Below, one piece after another: positions 32,422 to 41,375 of a stretch of DNA of 64,000 bases. Below the pieces are notes generated by a model. It saw only the letters and a program-made list of their open reading frames with translations, was not told where the DNA came from and did not search any database. Position 1 is the stretch's first letter, and the number at the start of each line of letters is the position of its first letter. Both the position numbers and the translations under genes were made by a program. Source of the stretch: Halobacillus halophilus DSM 2266 (GTDB lineage: Bacteria > Bacillota > Bacilli > Bacillales > Halobacillaceae); the NCBI RefSeq assembly GCF_000284515.1, contig NC_017668.1, forward strand, positions 248,001 through 312,000, given 5' to 3'.

Positions 32422-33585
32422 ATGAATCGTTGGGACTCAACACCGGTTATCCGTTTTTTTGGAGGCCGTAAATTATTGTACATATTAGGTGTTATATTAA
32501 TCATCGGTCTTAATATCTTAGTCTATTCTAGTGTGGATTTCATCTTTGAACCTATCATCGTGTTTATAAAGACGGTAGCTTTACCACTGATATTGTCCAT
32601 TGTCGTCTATTATTTATTGCGGCCCATTATTAACTTAATGGAATCATTGAGAATTAAGCGTATATGGGCGATTTTAATTACTTTATTATTAGTTATCGGG
32701 TTAATCACGTTACTGGTTGTTTTGATTATTCCTTTTCTTGAGAAACAATTTTTAAGTCTCGCGGAAGAATTGCCTGAATACCTTAATGCTCTGGTAATTT
32801 CACTTGATCAATGGCTGCGTGATTCCTTTTTAGGAAGCTATTACAGCAACCTCTTTCAGGATATAGACGGGCTCCTTAACCAGCTCCCTGAAAATATTTC
32901 GTCTTATGCCGTTCAGACTGTGGAGGGTATTACGAATTTTATCACGACGCTTACAACTGTGCTCGTTGCTTTAGTTACATTGCCATTCATCTTGTTCTAT
33001 TTACTAAAAGACGGTCATAAGCTCCCGTCTAAGATGTTAAGTTTCTTTCCTCCGAAGGTTCGCCCGGAAGTGAATAGTGTATTTAAAGGAATTGATCATC
33101 AGCTAAGTGCCTACATTCAAGGTCAGATTATAGTCAGTTTCTGTATCGGTATCATGATGTATATCGGCTTTGTCATTATTGGTTTAGATTATGCTCTCCT
33201 TCTTGCAGCTATCGCCAGTGTGACAAGTGTCGTCCCTTATTTAGGACCGGTGATCGCGATTACACCAGCCTTAATTATTGCCATTGTAACGTCACCGTTT
33301 ATGGTATTGAAGCTTGCTTTCGTATGGACCGTTGTTCAGCTGTTAGAGGGTAAATTTATTTCACCTCAGATTATGGGGAAAAGTCTTCATATTCACCCGG
33401 TTACGATTATATTCGTTCTGTTAACAGCTGGGCATTTATTTGGAGTAGTTGGGATACTTGTAGCGATCCCGGGCTACGCTATTCTGAAAGTGTTTGTATC
33501 TCACATTTTCTATTGGCTGCAGCTCAGGTACAATCGTTTCGTTGAAGACGGGAATAAATATAAACTCCCGGAGCGAAGGTATTGA
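32422..33585 (+). CDS. AI-2E family transporter
   Basis: 387 residues, seven to eight TM segments, with the family-typical PFILFYLLKDGHKLP, the long cytoplasmic helical region, and the C-terminal SVVPYLGPVIAITPALIIAI and QLLEGKFISPQIMGKSLHIHP blocks. Members of this superfamily export various solutes, and in halophiles some are Na+(Li+)/H+ antiporters. The ATG at 32422 is preferred over 32416 because AAGGGG is 8 nt upstream. Confidence 0.88.
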   Translation: MNRWDSTPVIRFFGGRKLLYILGVILIIGLNILVYSSVDFIFEPIIVFIKTVALPLILSIVVYYLLRPIINLMESLRIKRIWAILITLLLVIGLITLLVVLIIPFLEKQFLSLAEELPEYLNALVISLDQWLRDSFLGSYYSNLFQDIDGLLNQLPENISSYAVQTVEGITNFITTLTTVLVALVTLPFILFYLLKDGHKLPSKMLSFFPPKVRPEVNSVFKGIDHQLSAYIQGQIIVSFCIGIMMYIGFVIIGLDYALLLAAIASVTSVVPYLGPVIAITPALIIAIVTSPFMVLKLAFVWTVVQLLEGKFISPQIMGKSLHIHPVTIIFVLLTAGHLFGVVGILVAIPGYAILKVFVSHIFYWLQLRYNRFVEDGNKYKLPERRY

Positions 33586-33614
33586 TCGAAAAATCGGAAG
33601 GACTACAGCTTAGA

Positions 33615-34175
33615 TCAATGGAAGTGTTTAAGTCTAATTTCTTTGATTTTTTGGCGCGTTTCTTCCGGCCACCAGGCTCCGCAGTCACTTGAAACGATGC
33701 AGGCTGCACATTTCTTTAAATCATACACCTTCATTCCTCTGATCGGAGGGGAATAAAGATGAAGGGTAATCAGAGGGTCTGTTCCCTCCCGCCCCATTTT
33801 GTGAACCCCGTGTTGGGGTGCATATAATAGAACACCTTCTTTTTTGATTTCTGTAAAAAGAGCTTCTGGCAGATGTCCCTTTTTTACTTTGAATACCGTA
33901 TGTCGCGTTGCACCACTGAGCACTTGGATCCAGCCTGTAGAATCACCGTGGTCATGAGGCGCACATTCAATGTCAGCCCAGTTCATTACCAAAAGCTCAA
34001 CTTGCTCATCCGCGTATAAGAGCTTTCGGTAATAGGGTCTTGGACCTGGGGCCTCGAGCCATGCTTCTGCCTCACTTTTTTGAACATCAAGTTTTAATAA
34101 TGCCCCCTTTAATGCTTCATCAGAATAGGATGGCATACTACCTAAGATATTGCTGGCACGATCCTTTATATCCAT
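33615..34175 (-). CDS. cysteine dioxygenase family protein
   Basis: 186 residues, cupin fold. It oxidises cysteine (or a related thiol) to a sulfinic acid. The iron-binding histidines are H74 and H76 in CAPHDHGDSTGW and H139 in LITLHLYSPP. The start at 34175 follows GAGGGAG; the frame is open far upstream but out of context. It lies 26 nt downstream of an EamA exporter, suggesting a thiol-homeostasis operon. A C-terminal Cys cluster (KKCAACIVSSDCGAWW) is present. Confidence 0.88.
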   Translation of the reverse strand: MDIKDRASNILGSMPSYSDEALKGALLKLDVQKSEAEAWLEAPGPRPYYRKLLYADEQVELLVMNWADIECAPHDHGDSTGWIQVLSGATRHTVFKVKKGHLPEALFTEIKKEGVLLYAPQHGVHKMGREGTDPLITLHLYSPPIRGMKVYDLKKCAACIVSSDCGAWWPEETRQKIKEIRLKHFH

Positions 34176-34201
34176 AGATCTCCCTCTTCTCCATTTTAGT
34201 C

Positions 34202-35110
34202 TCAGTTTCTTTGAAAAAGAAAACGAAGTCTTCCTTGAACAAGCAGTACGCCAAAAATAATGAGCCACCCTCCGGTGATAGATAGCCAGGAAAAGTTCTC
34301 CTTTAACAATAGAACGGCAGCAATTAAGGTGGCCAGAGGTTCTAAATACAAGAAAACAGAGACTTGAGATGCTTCCATGATCTCTAATGCTTTGGCCCAA
34401 TACCAGTAAGCTAAAGCCGATACAAATACCCCAAGAAATAGTAAATGGCCCCAATAGTAACCTTCAAGATTAACAAGTTGACCAAAGCCTTGATTTCTTA
34501 TAAGAAAGGGCAGCGTCAATAGAAAACCGCACATACTCATATAAAACGTAATAACTATAGATGGTAATGGAATAGCTAGTTTCTTGAGCAGAACCGAATA
34601 AACCGCCCAGTTGAATGTGCTTAAAATCATTAGGAAGTAACCAATACTTAGAGCAAAACTGAATGATTGGCCACTTCCCAGAGTGGTAATGAATAAGACC
34701 CCGGAGACGGCTATAGCAATTCCGGCGGCTCTGACACGAGTGAGATGCTCCTTTAAGAACACAATAGATAAAAGAACCGTAAAAATGGGAGAAAAAGAAA
34801 TGAGCCAGCCAGCAGCTGAAGCCTGTATGGTAAGCAGGGCGGATGCCTGGATGACCTGGTGAACAAATACTCCGAGGACTCCCAGTGATAATAAATGAGG
34901 AAGATATTTTAACGGTACCCTTATGTTTTCTTTTAGAAGATGGATGAAACAAAATAGAAAGGTGCTGCCGATTCCGAATCTCACGACAAGAAGTGTAAAA
35001 GGGTCGAGCACCTCCAATACAGCTTTAGTAGAAACAAAAGAAACTCCCCAGAAAGTAATGGACATTGTAGCATAGAGGGATGCGGTTAAACGGGTGTTAG
35101 GGAAGGGCAT
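34202..35110 (-). CDS. EamA/DMT family transporter
   Basis: 302 residues with ten TM helices in two EamA repeats (MSITFWGVSFVSTKAVLEVLDP and the second half from FNWAVYSVLLKKLA). The ATG at 35110 is preferred, with AAAGGAAG upstream, over the TTG at 35131. It is operon-linked to the cysteine dioxygenase gene, so cysteine or a sulfur-containing amino acid is a reasonable substrate guess, since several EamA proteins export cysteine. Confidence 0.88.
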   Translation of the reverse strand: MPFPNTRLTASLYATMSITFWGVSFVSTKAVLEVLDPFTLLVVRFGIGSTFLFCFIHLLKENIRVPLKYLPHLLSLGVLGVFVHQVIQASALLTIQASAAGWLISFSPIFTVLLSIVFLKEHLTRVRAAGIAIAVSGVLFITTLGSGQSFSFALSIGYFLMILSTFNWAVYSVLLKKLAIPLPSIVITFYMSMCGFLLTLPFLIRNQGFGQLVNLEGYYWGHLLFLGVFVSALAYWYWAKALEIMEASQVSVFLYLEPLATLIAAVLLLKENFSWLSITGGWLIIFGVLLVQGRLRFLFQRN

Positions 35111-35202
35111 GTCCCGCTTCCTTTCTGCCAAGTGTACTTTAATACACTATATGCTTAGGGCAGACAGGCATCCCTATAAATTTAAAAAGTGGCAGTGTGC
35201 AA

Positions 35203-35667
35203 TTAGTTTGCTTCTGAGGTTGATCTTTCCAAGCGGGTAAGAAACATACCTGGTGTTACTTCTTTTTCATGGGTAGGATGAAAACCGTGACTGGTATAGA
35301 GGTTGATGGCGGGGGTGTTTTCACTGCCTGTAAATACATAACTGTGCTTAGAAGGATAAGTCCCGATTACATTGCGGAGGAGACTTTGACCAATCCCCTT
35401 ACGAAAGTGTTCAGGGTGTACCATAAGACGGTAAATATCTATATAATTATCTTCTATTTTATAAGAAATCGCTCCAACCAGGTCTGCGCCTATATAAGCT
35501 CCTATAAACGTTTCGCCTGATTCCATAATAGAGGTTACAGTATCTTCGCAAGGAGGAAGATCAGGGAAACCTACAATAGCAGCTTCTACTTGATAAGAGA
35601 GAAATTGAAGGCGTAGAATACTGTCTGCTACATGGAGCTTAGCGGGTGAAATTTTAAAGAGATTCAA
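35203..35667 (-). CDS. GNAT family N-acetyltransferase
   Basis: 154 residues; acetyl-CoA motif YRLMVHPEHFRKGIGQSLLRNV and NTPAINLYTSHGFHPTHE. It starts at a TTG; AAGGAG lies about 10 nt upstream. Substrate unknown. It is a separate unit from the EamA gene. Confidence 0.85.
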   Translation of the reverse strand: MNLFKISPAKLHVADSILRLQFLSYQVEAAIVGFPDLPPCEDTVTSIMESGETFIGAYIGADLVGAISYKIEDNYIDIYRLMVHPEHFRKGIGQSLLRNVIGTYPSKHSYVFTGSENTPAINLYTSHGFHPTHEKEVTPGMFLTRLERSTSEAN

Positions 35668-35846
35668 TGTTATTATACTCCTTGTACCTTTGACTTTGAC
35701 TCTTTTTTCATTTTAGCAGAGAACGACGGAATTATAAAAACGGTTTCAAGTTAGGGGTAATGAAAAGCTAGGGAAAAACGTAAAGGAAAGCCTGTATATC
35801 GTGAGTATTCTTCCGTAAAAAACAGATGCGGAAGCGCTGCCCGAAT

Positions 35847-35883
35847 AAAAAAGGTGTCCTTCTAAGATAGGACACCTTTTTGG
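35847..35883. terminator. bidirectional terminator
   Basis: AAAAAAGGTGTCCT / AGGACACCTTTTT stem. It serves the YeiH gene on the minus strand. Confidence 0.85.
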
Positions 35884-35892
35884 GCAGGTCTA

Positions 35893-36897
35893 TTAAATCA
35901 TCCAATAAGTGAGTAATGATAACAAGACCGAGGTAATAATCATAAGGAGCATCGGTTTTAAAGCCTTAGTCCTTACATCTTCCAAACTTACGCTAAGACC
36001 AAGACCGACCATCGCCATGGTTAAGATAAAGGTTGTACCGACAGATATCCCGTCCATAACAATTGAAGGAATAGTGAACCAATTTCCTTCTATATAACTT
36101 CCAAACAGGCTCATAGCTATAAAGCCCAGCAGGAACCAAGGAAAAGCAATAGAGGTCTCAGATCCTTTAGTCCCTTTTTTGTTCATGATCCATACGAGGA
36201 TCAAACTGAGGGGGACGAGCAGGAAGACGCGCCCAAGTTTAGCAAGTAACGCCATTCCTAGTCCATTGTCCCCGGCGGGTGCCCCCGCGAGAGCTACATG
36301 AGCTATTTCGTGGAGACTTAACCCGGCCCACATTCCGTATGCTTCCATATCTAATGGAAGCAGTGGGCGAATGAGCGTATAGCCAATGGCAAACAATGTT
36401 CCAATAATGGATATTATTCCTGCACTGATCGCCGTATCCTCTTCCTTCGCTTTAAGAATTGGTGATACCGCTGCGATGGCAGAAGCACCGCAGACACCAG
36501 TTCCTATTCCAAGCAATATGGATAAAGATGTGTCGGCTTTCGTTAATCGTGCCAAAAGGATCATGATTCCTATCGCAAATCCGATAACAACGGCATCTCG
36601 TAATAATAAGGGAAGACCTTCGCTTAAAATGACGGATATATTTAACTTCAATCCGAATAGGATAATGGCCAGCCGTAGTAGTTTTTTTGCTGAAAATTGG
36701 ATGCCAGAGCGTATTCGTTCTGGGTATCCGAAGAAATGGCGGTAAAGGACTGCCAAAAGAATAGCGGCTGCGAGGGGGCCAATTTGACGGATTAAAGGAA
36801 TGGATGAAAGCAGAAAACCTGCTCCCGCAAGTATTGCGGTGAATCCCATTCCCGTAAGGAGTGGTCGAAGTGAGATCGAACCTAAAAAATGTTTCAT
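35893..36897 (-). CDS. YeiH/UPF0324 family putative sulfate exporter
   Basis: 334 residues with nine to ten TM helices. Family blocks include RLAIILFGLKLNISVI, GIGTGVCGASAIAAVSPILKAKEEDTA and SLHEIAHVALAG. YeiH proteins are linked to sulfite/sulfate export or taurine-sulfonate metabolism mainly by context. It is divergent from a CysL-type LysR regulator, which probably controls it. Confidence 0.9.
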   Translation of the reverse strand: MKHFLGSISLRPLLTGMGFTAILAGAGFLLSSIPLIRQIGPLAAAILLAVLYRHFFGYPERIRSGIQFSAKKLLRLAIILFGLKLNISVILSEGLPLLLRDAVVIGFAIGIMILLARLTKADTSLSILLGIGTGVCGASAIAAVSPILKAKEEDTAISAGIISIIGTLFAIGYTLIRPLLPLDMEAYGMWAGLSLHEIAHVALAGAPAGDNGLGMALLAKLGRVFLLVPLSLILVWIMNKKGTKGSETSIAFPWFLLGFIAMSLFGSYIEGNWFTIPSIVMDGISVGTTFILTMAMVGLGLSVSLEDVRTKALKPMLLMIITSVLLSLLTYWMI

Positions 36898-36969
36898 CTT
36901 TCAACCTTCTTTTCGCAAGATTTTCACCTCATATACTATACGACCCGTCATGACATTAGTAAAATAAAA

Positions 36970-37003
36970 CTTTATAATATAAATGATTAATATTATTAAT
37001 GAT
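36970..37003. promoter_or_regulatory. AT-rich dyad region in the YeiH/LysR divergent promoter
   Basis: ATTAATATTATTAAT (ATTAAT is itself a palindrome, present twice) lies between the divergent starts, a fitting place for the LysR operator. Confidence 0.4.
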
Positions 37004-37014
37004 AGGGTGATTGA

Positions 37015-37911
37015 ATGGATCTTGAAGCGATGAAGACATTTGTAGCCGCCGTGGATCAACAGAGCTTCACAAAAGCTTCCAAAATGCTAAATCTTTCCCA
37101 ACCCACAGTAAGCTTTCATATTAAAAATCTTGAAAAGTATTTCGAAGCGGATCTTATTGATCGTTCACCTAAACGATTTATAGTGACTCAGACAGGTGAA
37201 CTCGTGTACCAGCGTTCAAGGCAGATACTGGGACTTATTGATAAAACAAAGGCAGAAGTGCTTGAATTCCACAAGCAACTAAGGGGGAAGCTCCACATTG
37301 GAGCAAGCTATACGGTAGGCGAGTATATCCTGCCATCAGTTTTAAAAGAATTTGACGAACATTACCCAGCGATAGATCTGGAGGTGCAAATTGCCAATAC
37401 GGAGCGCATTAATCGGGCGATCCAGCTTCATGAATTGGATATTGGACTGGTGGAAGGACAGGTGAACCATCAGGGACTTAAATCTGAACCATTTCTGGAA
37501 GATGAGATGGTCGTTATTGTCCCCAGGGATCATCCGATTCGCGAAAGGGCATCTATTACCTTCCAGCAGTTGCAGGATCAAACCTGGATTACCAGAGAAG
37601 GGGGTTCAGGCACAAGAGCTGTTATGGACTCCATGCTTGAGTCATATAACATAAGACCGAAAAAATTGATTACGATTGGAAGCAACCATGGTGTTGTTCA
37701 GGGTGTGAAGGAAGGTCTTGGGCTTTCTTTGATATCGAAAACCGTAGTAGAACATACAGCAGCCGAGCAGTTAATCAAGAAGCTTCCTTATATAAAAACC
37801 ACAAGCCGTTACTTTTCTTTAGTAACGCATGCTAATGAAGAAGAGATTTCCAAAAATGTTCAGCTGTTTGTAGGAAAAGTAAAAGACCTCTATCGTCTAA
37901 GTGAGAAATAA
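37015..37911 (+). CDS. LysR family regulator (CysL/YeiE-like)
   Basis: 298 residues. N-terminal winged helix MDLEAMKTFVAAVDQQSFTKASKMLNLSQPTVSFHIKNLE and a periplasmic-binding-like effector domain (about 90-295). It resembles CysL (YwfK) and YeiE, which respond to sulfite or sulfur metabolites. AGGGTGATTGA precedes the ATG. Its divergent neighbour is the putative sulfate exporter, the usual arrangement. Confidence 0.9.
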   Translation: MDLEAMKTFVAAVDQQSFTKASKMLNLSQPTVSFHIKNLEKYFEADLIDRSPKRFIVTQTGELVYQRSRQILGLIDKTKAEVLEFHKQLRGKLHIGASYTVGEYILPSVLKEFDEHYPAIDLEVQIANTERINRAIQLHELDIGLVEGQVNHQGLKSEPFLEDEMVVIVPRDHPIRERASITFQQLQDQTWITREGGSGTRAVMDSMLESYNIRPKKLITIGSNHGVVQGVKEGLGLSLISKTVVEHTAAEQLIKKLPYIKTTSRYFSLVTHANEEEISKNVQLFVGKVKDLYRLSEK

Positions 37912-37994
37912 CAACAGTTGATCCGGGGTATGAAGTGGGGAAACAAGAGGTTATTCACCTGAAGAAAGAAAATAGACATGTAGTGAGTCAAAGG

Positions 37995-38160
37995 TCAGTA
38001 TGTGCCGATCTATGTAGAGCACGGTTATCAGCGAAATAAGTGGGTAGCAGACTGCTGATCGAAATCGAAAAGTCCGCTTTAATGAACCAAATCAACTTCA
38101 TAGAAACAGAGGCAAGTGTGAGTGCTTTTTCATTCTTTCAAGGCCAAGGTTTCAAATAAA
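37995..38160 (+). pseudogene. decayed acetyltransferase-like remnant
   Basis: Short frames with GNAT-like pieces: VPIYVEHGYQRNKWVADC (37999-38058) and, in another frame, NQINFIETEASVSAFSFFQG followed by QGFK and a stop (38087-38160). The latter resembles the C-terminal motif B of GNAT enzymes. Stops and frame changes separate the pieces. The rest of 37912-38360 shows nothing else recognisable. Confidence 0.35.
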
Positions 38161-38360
38161 TTCGTTCTCCTCATAAACTGGTGCAGGGAATCAGTATAAA
38201 AAATAATCAAATGTGCAAAAAGTTGAATAATTGATCATCATACGGGGTATCGTGACTTATAATTAAAATTTGAAACGTTCAGGGATATTCGATCGTAAAG
38301 AATTGTAGTAGATACATGAAGGTAGTCACATAAAACTCTGCATCAAATTGAGGTGAAATC

Positions 38361-38453
38361 ATGAAGAGATTAGACCAGATTGTCGATTATTTAAAGACTC
38401 TGGGAGTAGAAGTTGAGAAGGTTTACAAAACCCCAAAGGAAGAGACGAGATAA
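38361..38453 (+). CDS. small hypothetical protein
   Basis: 30 residues, MKRLDQIVDYLKTLGVEVEK then VYKTPKEETR, amphipathic helix-like. GAGGTGA lies 7 nt before the ATG. It could be a real small protein or the surviving 5' end of a lost gene. Not recognised. Confidence 0.4.
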   Translation: MKRLDQIVDYLKTLGVEVEKVYKTPKEETR

Positions 38454-38495
38454 GATAGGTAGAAGGTTCGGTTAAATACTTACGTAAAAAGAGAA

Positions 38496-38535
38496 AATAA
38501 GGTATGTTTCCGCGAAGAGAAACATACCTTATCGT
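38496..38535. terminator. bidirectional terminator
   Basis: AAGGTATGTTTC / GAAACATACCTT perfect 12-bp stem, 8-nt loop, ahead of the convergent MFS gene end. Confidence 0.75.
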
Positions 38536-39746
38536 CATGCGGGTTTCTGCTTGGTTATGGCAGCAAACTGCGGATCTCTTGCTTGGAAGAAAGCCCATAC
38601 CATTCCCGCAAAGCTGATTCCACTTAATAACAGGAAAACATACTGAACGCCATGTGCGGAAGCGATATATCCAAAGATAGGTCCTGTTATGACGACAGAA
38701 GCCTGGTTGCATAGCATGCGAAAGCTAGCCATTCGCCCGTGGAAACGCGGGTCTGTCGCCATTTGCTGAACAGACTGCAGGAGTGCACGGACAAAAGATG
38801 TACCTAAACCTACTAAAACCACACCTAATACGACGATTGATAAATTTTTTGTTATTCCTAACAGCAAAAGCCCGCCCATCATTATACTAATAGAGAAAAG
38901 GGCCAGGTGATTTTTCCACTTAAGCCACCACCATGTACCCACCATACCTGCTGTAATTCCTCCAATTGAGAAAGCAGCATCAAGAAACCCATAGACCGTC
39001 GAAGTTTGATTTAAATAAGCACTTGTATAAACAGATAAGAAGCCTAGAATTGTGTGAAAAGTCAATTGGCCAAGCATCATCATGGCGAAGAGTCCATGCA
39101 GCATATGGTGGCTTTTTAAATATACAAACCCTTCTTGTAATTCTTTGAAGAAAGGAGAAGCTTTGGCAGGTTTTCTCATTGATAAAGGTTCATACGAAAC
39201 AAATAGCACAGTAAAGAAAGCCCCAATGTACAATCCCATAACGATAAGGAGAGAAATTGAAACAGGCAGAAGTCCAGATAGAATTCCACCTAAAGCAGCT
39301 CCGGTCAGGCTTCCTGATATAGTGGCTGAGCCAGATAAGGAAAAAATTCTTGGTAAGTCATTTTTTTTGAATACTTCAGCGACAAGTGCTTGTAAAGAAG
39401 GTCTGAACAGGGAACCAAGTGTTTGTAGGACCATGTGCGTCAAAATCATCACCCAAGGGTTGATCAAGCCGAGCAGAAAGGCTCCCCATAAAAGCAATAA
39501 ACAACCAATACTCCCTCCCCCTGCAAGAGAAGCTAGTTTTTTTCGATTCGATCGGTCGATGACTACCCCAAAGACCAGGTTGGAAAATAACCCTGGCAAA
39601 AATCCAAAACTCACAAAAATCCCTGTATAAATCGCGTCTTGAGTCCATTGATATAGAAACCATGTAATTAATACAAAATACATAGCTCGACCGCATTCAT
39701 ATAAGAAATAAGTGGTTAATAGTCGTCGCATATTCAGTCGATTCAT
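38535..39746 (-). CDS. MFS transporter (enterobactin-exporter-like/DHA3)
   Basis: 403 residues with 12 TM helices. FSNLVFGVVIDRSNRKKLASLAGG is motif A, and ALVAEVFKKNDLPRIFSLSGSATISGSLTGAALGGIL is typical of DHA3-type MFS efflux proteins. GGGGAGG lies 6 nt before the ATG. It is divergent from a LysR regulator. Substrate unknown. Confidence 0.86.
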   Translation of the reverse strand: MNRLNMRRLLTTYFLYECGRAMYFVLITWFLYQWTQDAIYTGIFVSFGFLPGLFSNLVFGVVIDRSNRKKLASLAGGGSIGCLLLLWGAFLLGLINPWVMILTHMVLQTLGSLFRPSLQALVAEVFKKNDLPRIFSLSGSATISGSLTGAALGGILSGLLPVSISLLIVMGLYIGAFFTVLFVSYEPLSMRKPAKASPFFKELQEGFVYLKSHHMLHGLFAMMMLGQLTFHTILGFLSVYTSAYLNQTSTVYGFLDAAFSIGGITAGMVGTWWWLKWKNHLALFSISIMMGGLLLLGITKNLSIVVLGVVLVGLGTSFVRALLQSVQQMATDPRFHGRMASFRMLCNQASVVITGPIFGYIASAHGVQYVFLLLSGISFAGMVWAFFQARDPQFAAITKQKPA

Positions 39747-39856
39747 CGGTAACCTCCCCTGTTATGAATTATTTCCATCTTATCCTAATAAGGGAGATAA
39801 GGATAATGCTGTTTTATTATTGAAATTGATAATTTTTGCTTATGGAGTGATGGAAA

Positions 39857-40732
39857 TTGAAAATAGAAGATTATGAATTATTGCTTCAGTTACATCGAAT
39901 CAAAACGATAAGGGGCACAGCTAAGAAAATTCTTATATCCCAGCCTGCCATTACCCAACGGTTAAAATATATAGAGAGCCATTTTGGAGGAGTCATTTTC
40001 TTAAGAACCCCAAAGCAGCTCGTTCTCACTGCTCTTGGGGAAACTGTCCTGAAACACGCAGAGGAAGTCGTAAAAAGAGAAGCTGATTTCTGCGATCACC
40101 TTCTACAGCAGGATGGGAATAGGGTAGCTGGAACGCTTTCCATAGGGGCATCTTCTTTGTTCAGTCAACATTTTTTACCTGGGGTTCTAGAATCTTTCAC
40201 AAAAAAATATCCGAGTGTAACGATTGATCTGGTAACAGGAGTCAGTGATGAGATAAGAGATTCCTCCGGCCAGTTTCACGTATGTATTGTACGCGGTGAA
40301 GCGATTCGTACCATGGTTAGCCACCACCTTTTTGAAGATCCTCTGCATTTAATGGATACCAGGCCTTTACATGAAGACATAGCTCGACCTCTTATTGAAT
40401 TTAAAAGTGATCCCGCGTTTCAAAAAGTACTGGAGGAGTGGATGGCGATTCAGCCCCAGCCAGCATTTAATAGGTCGATCAAAGTCGATCAGTTTGAAAC
40501 CGCCAAGCAGCTGATGAAACGCGGTTTAGGTATGGCTGTACTGCCTGAAAGTGTAAGCAGAGATCTTAAAGATTTCTATTCAATCCCTCTGGAGGTGGAC
40601 AATCGGCCCCTGAGCAGGAACACGTGGGTTTGTTACCAGGAAGGGCTTCGTCAATTATTACAAGTGGACGCATTTATTCACGAACTCGAGAAGACGAGAT
40701 GGTTTGAGGAAGAAGGAAAAGGAATTGACTAA
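39857..40732 (+). CDS. LysR family transcriptional regulator
   Basis: 291 residues starting at TTG after GGAGTGATGG. The N-terminal helix-turn-helix is ELLLQLHRIKTIRGTAKKILISQPAITQRLKYIE, and the effector domain covers about 90-285. The divergent MFS gene is its likely target. Its stop overlaps the start of the next gene by 8 nt. Confidence 0.88.
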   Translation: MKIEDYELLLQLHRIKTIRGTAKKILISQPAITQRLKYIESHFGGVIFLRTPKQLVLTALGETVLKHAEEVVKREADFCDHLLQQDGNRVAGTLSIGASSLFSQHFLPGVLESFTKKYPSVTIDLVTGVSDEIRDSSGQFHVCIVRGEAIRTMVSHHLFEDPLHLMDTRPLHEDIARPLIEFKSDPAFQKVLEEWMAIQPQPAFNRSIKVDQFETAKQLMKRGLGMAVLPESVSRDLKDFYSIPLEVDNRPLSRNTWVCYQEGLRQLLQVDAFIHELEKTRWFEEEGKGID

Positions 40733-41300
40733 TTTAGAAAATGAACTAATAGAAATCATCCAGGCACATCCATATATTCAACAGCTGTTTGATGCGACTG
40801 ATCACTATATAGACGATTATTATACCGGAGCCGGTGTTATTACGCAGACGGTATGGAATAAGCTCTATGACTTTGACTTCACCTATGGAATAAATGACGC
40901 GGGTATTATTTATTTTAATTCCTTAGAGCAGCCTTCCAGGGAACTGGAAAGAATAAAGGAAACGAAAATACGAAAAGCTCTGCCTCATTTTCCTTTTGAA
41001 ATTGATTTAACCAATGAAGCTCTCGTTCATCACTGGTATGAGCAGAAATTCAATAAAAAGATAGCCGCTTATCGATCAGCGGAGGAAGCGATTGAAACAT
41101 GGCCGACAACTGCATCAGCGATCGGTGTGAAGCGAGTGGATGGTGAATACAAGATATACGCTCCTTTTGGATTACAGGATCTGTTTAAGGGTATTGTGCG
41201 TCCCAATAAAGCTTTAGTTCCAGAGCATGTTTATAAGAGCAAGGCGGTTAAATGGAAAACCCGCTGGCCTGGACTAACTGTGCTGGAATGGTCTGTTTAA
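40725..41300 (+). CDS. nucleotidyltransferase-like family protein (DUF925/NTP_transf_6)
   Basis: About 191 residues. The TTG at 40725 sits inside the end of the LysR gene behind GAAGGAAAAGGAA; an earlier TTG at 40704 is in frame but has a poorer ribosome site. Family marks are ITQTVWNKLYDFDFTYGINDAGIIYF (the NTP-transferase G-N-D region, with GIND-AGI here), LVHHWYEQKFNKKIAAYRSAEEAIETWPTTASAIGVK and YAPFGLQDLF. Members often keep GINDADIVYFD; here the second aspartate is a glycine, so catalysis is doubtful. Substrate unknown. Confidence 0.8.
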   Translation: MTNLENELIEIIQAHPYIQQLFDATDHYIDDYYTGAGVITQTVWNKLYDFDFTYGINDAGIIYFNSLEQPSRELERIKETKIRKALPHFPFEIDLTNEALVHHWYEQKFNKKIAAYRSAEEAIETWPTTASAIGVKRVDGEYKIYAPFGLQDLFKGIVRPNKALVPEHVYKSKAVKWKTRWPGLTVLEWSV

Positions 41301-41375
41301 GGTATGATTGGAAATTTTCTATGTTTCATTTTATGATAATAGTATTCATTCCACTACCAAAGGGGATTGCTTAGT

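Noticed and set aside
33615-34454. Long upstream extension of the cysteine dioxygenase frame
   Set aside because: The extra 93 codons overlap the EamA gene and are Cys/His/Arg-rich noise; a good ribosome site precedes the ATG at 34175.
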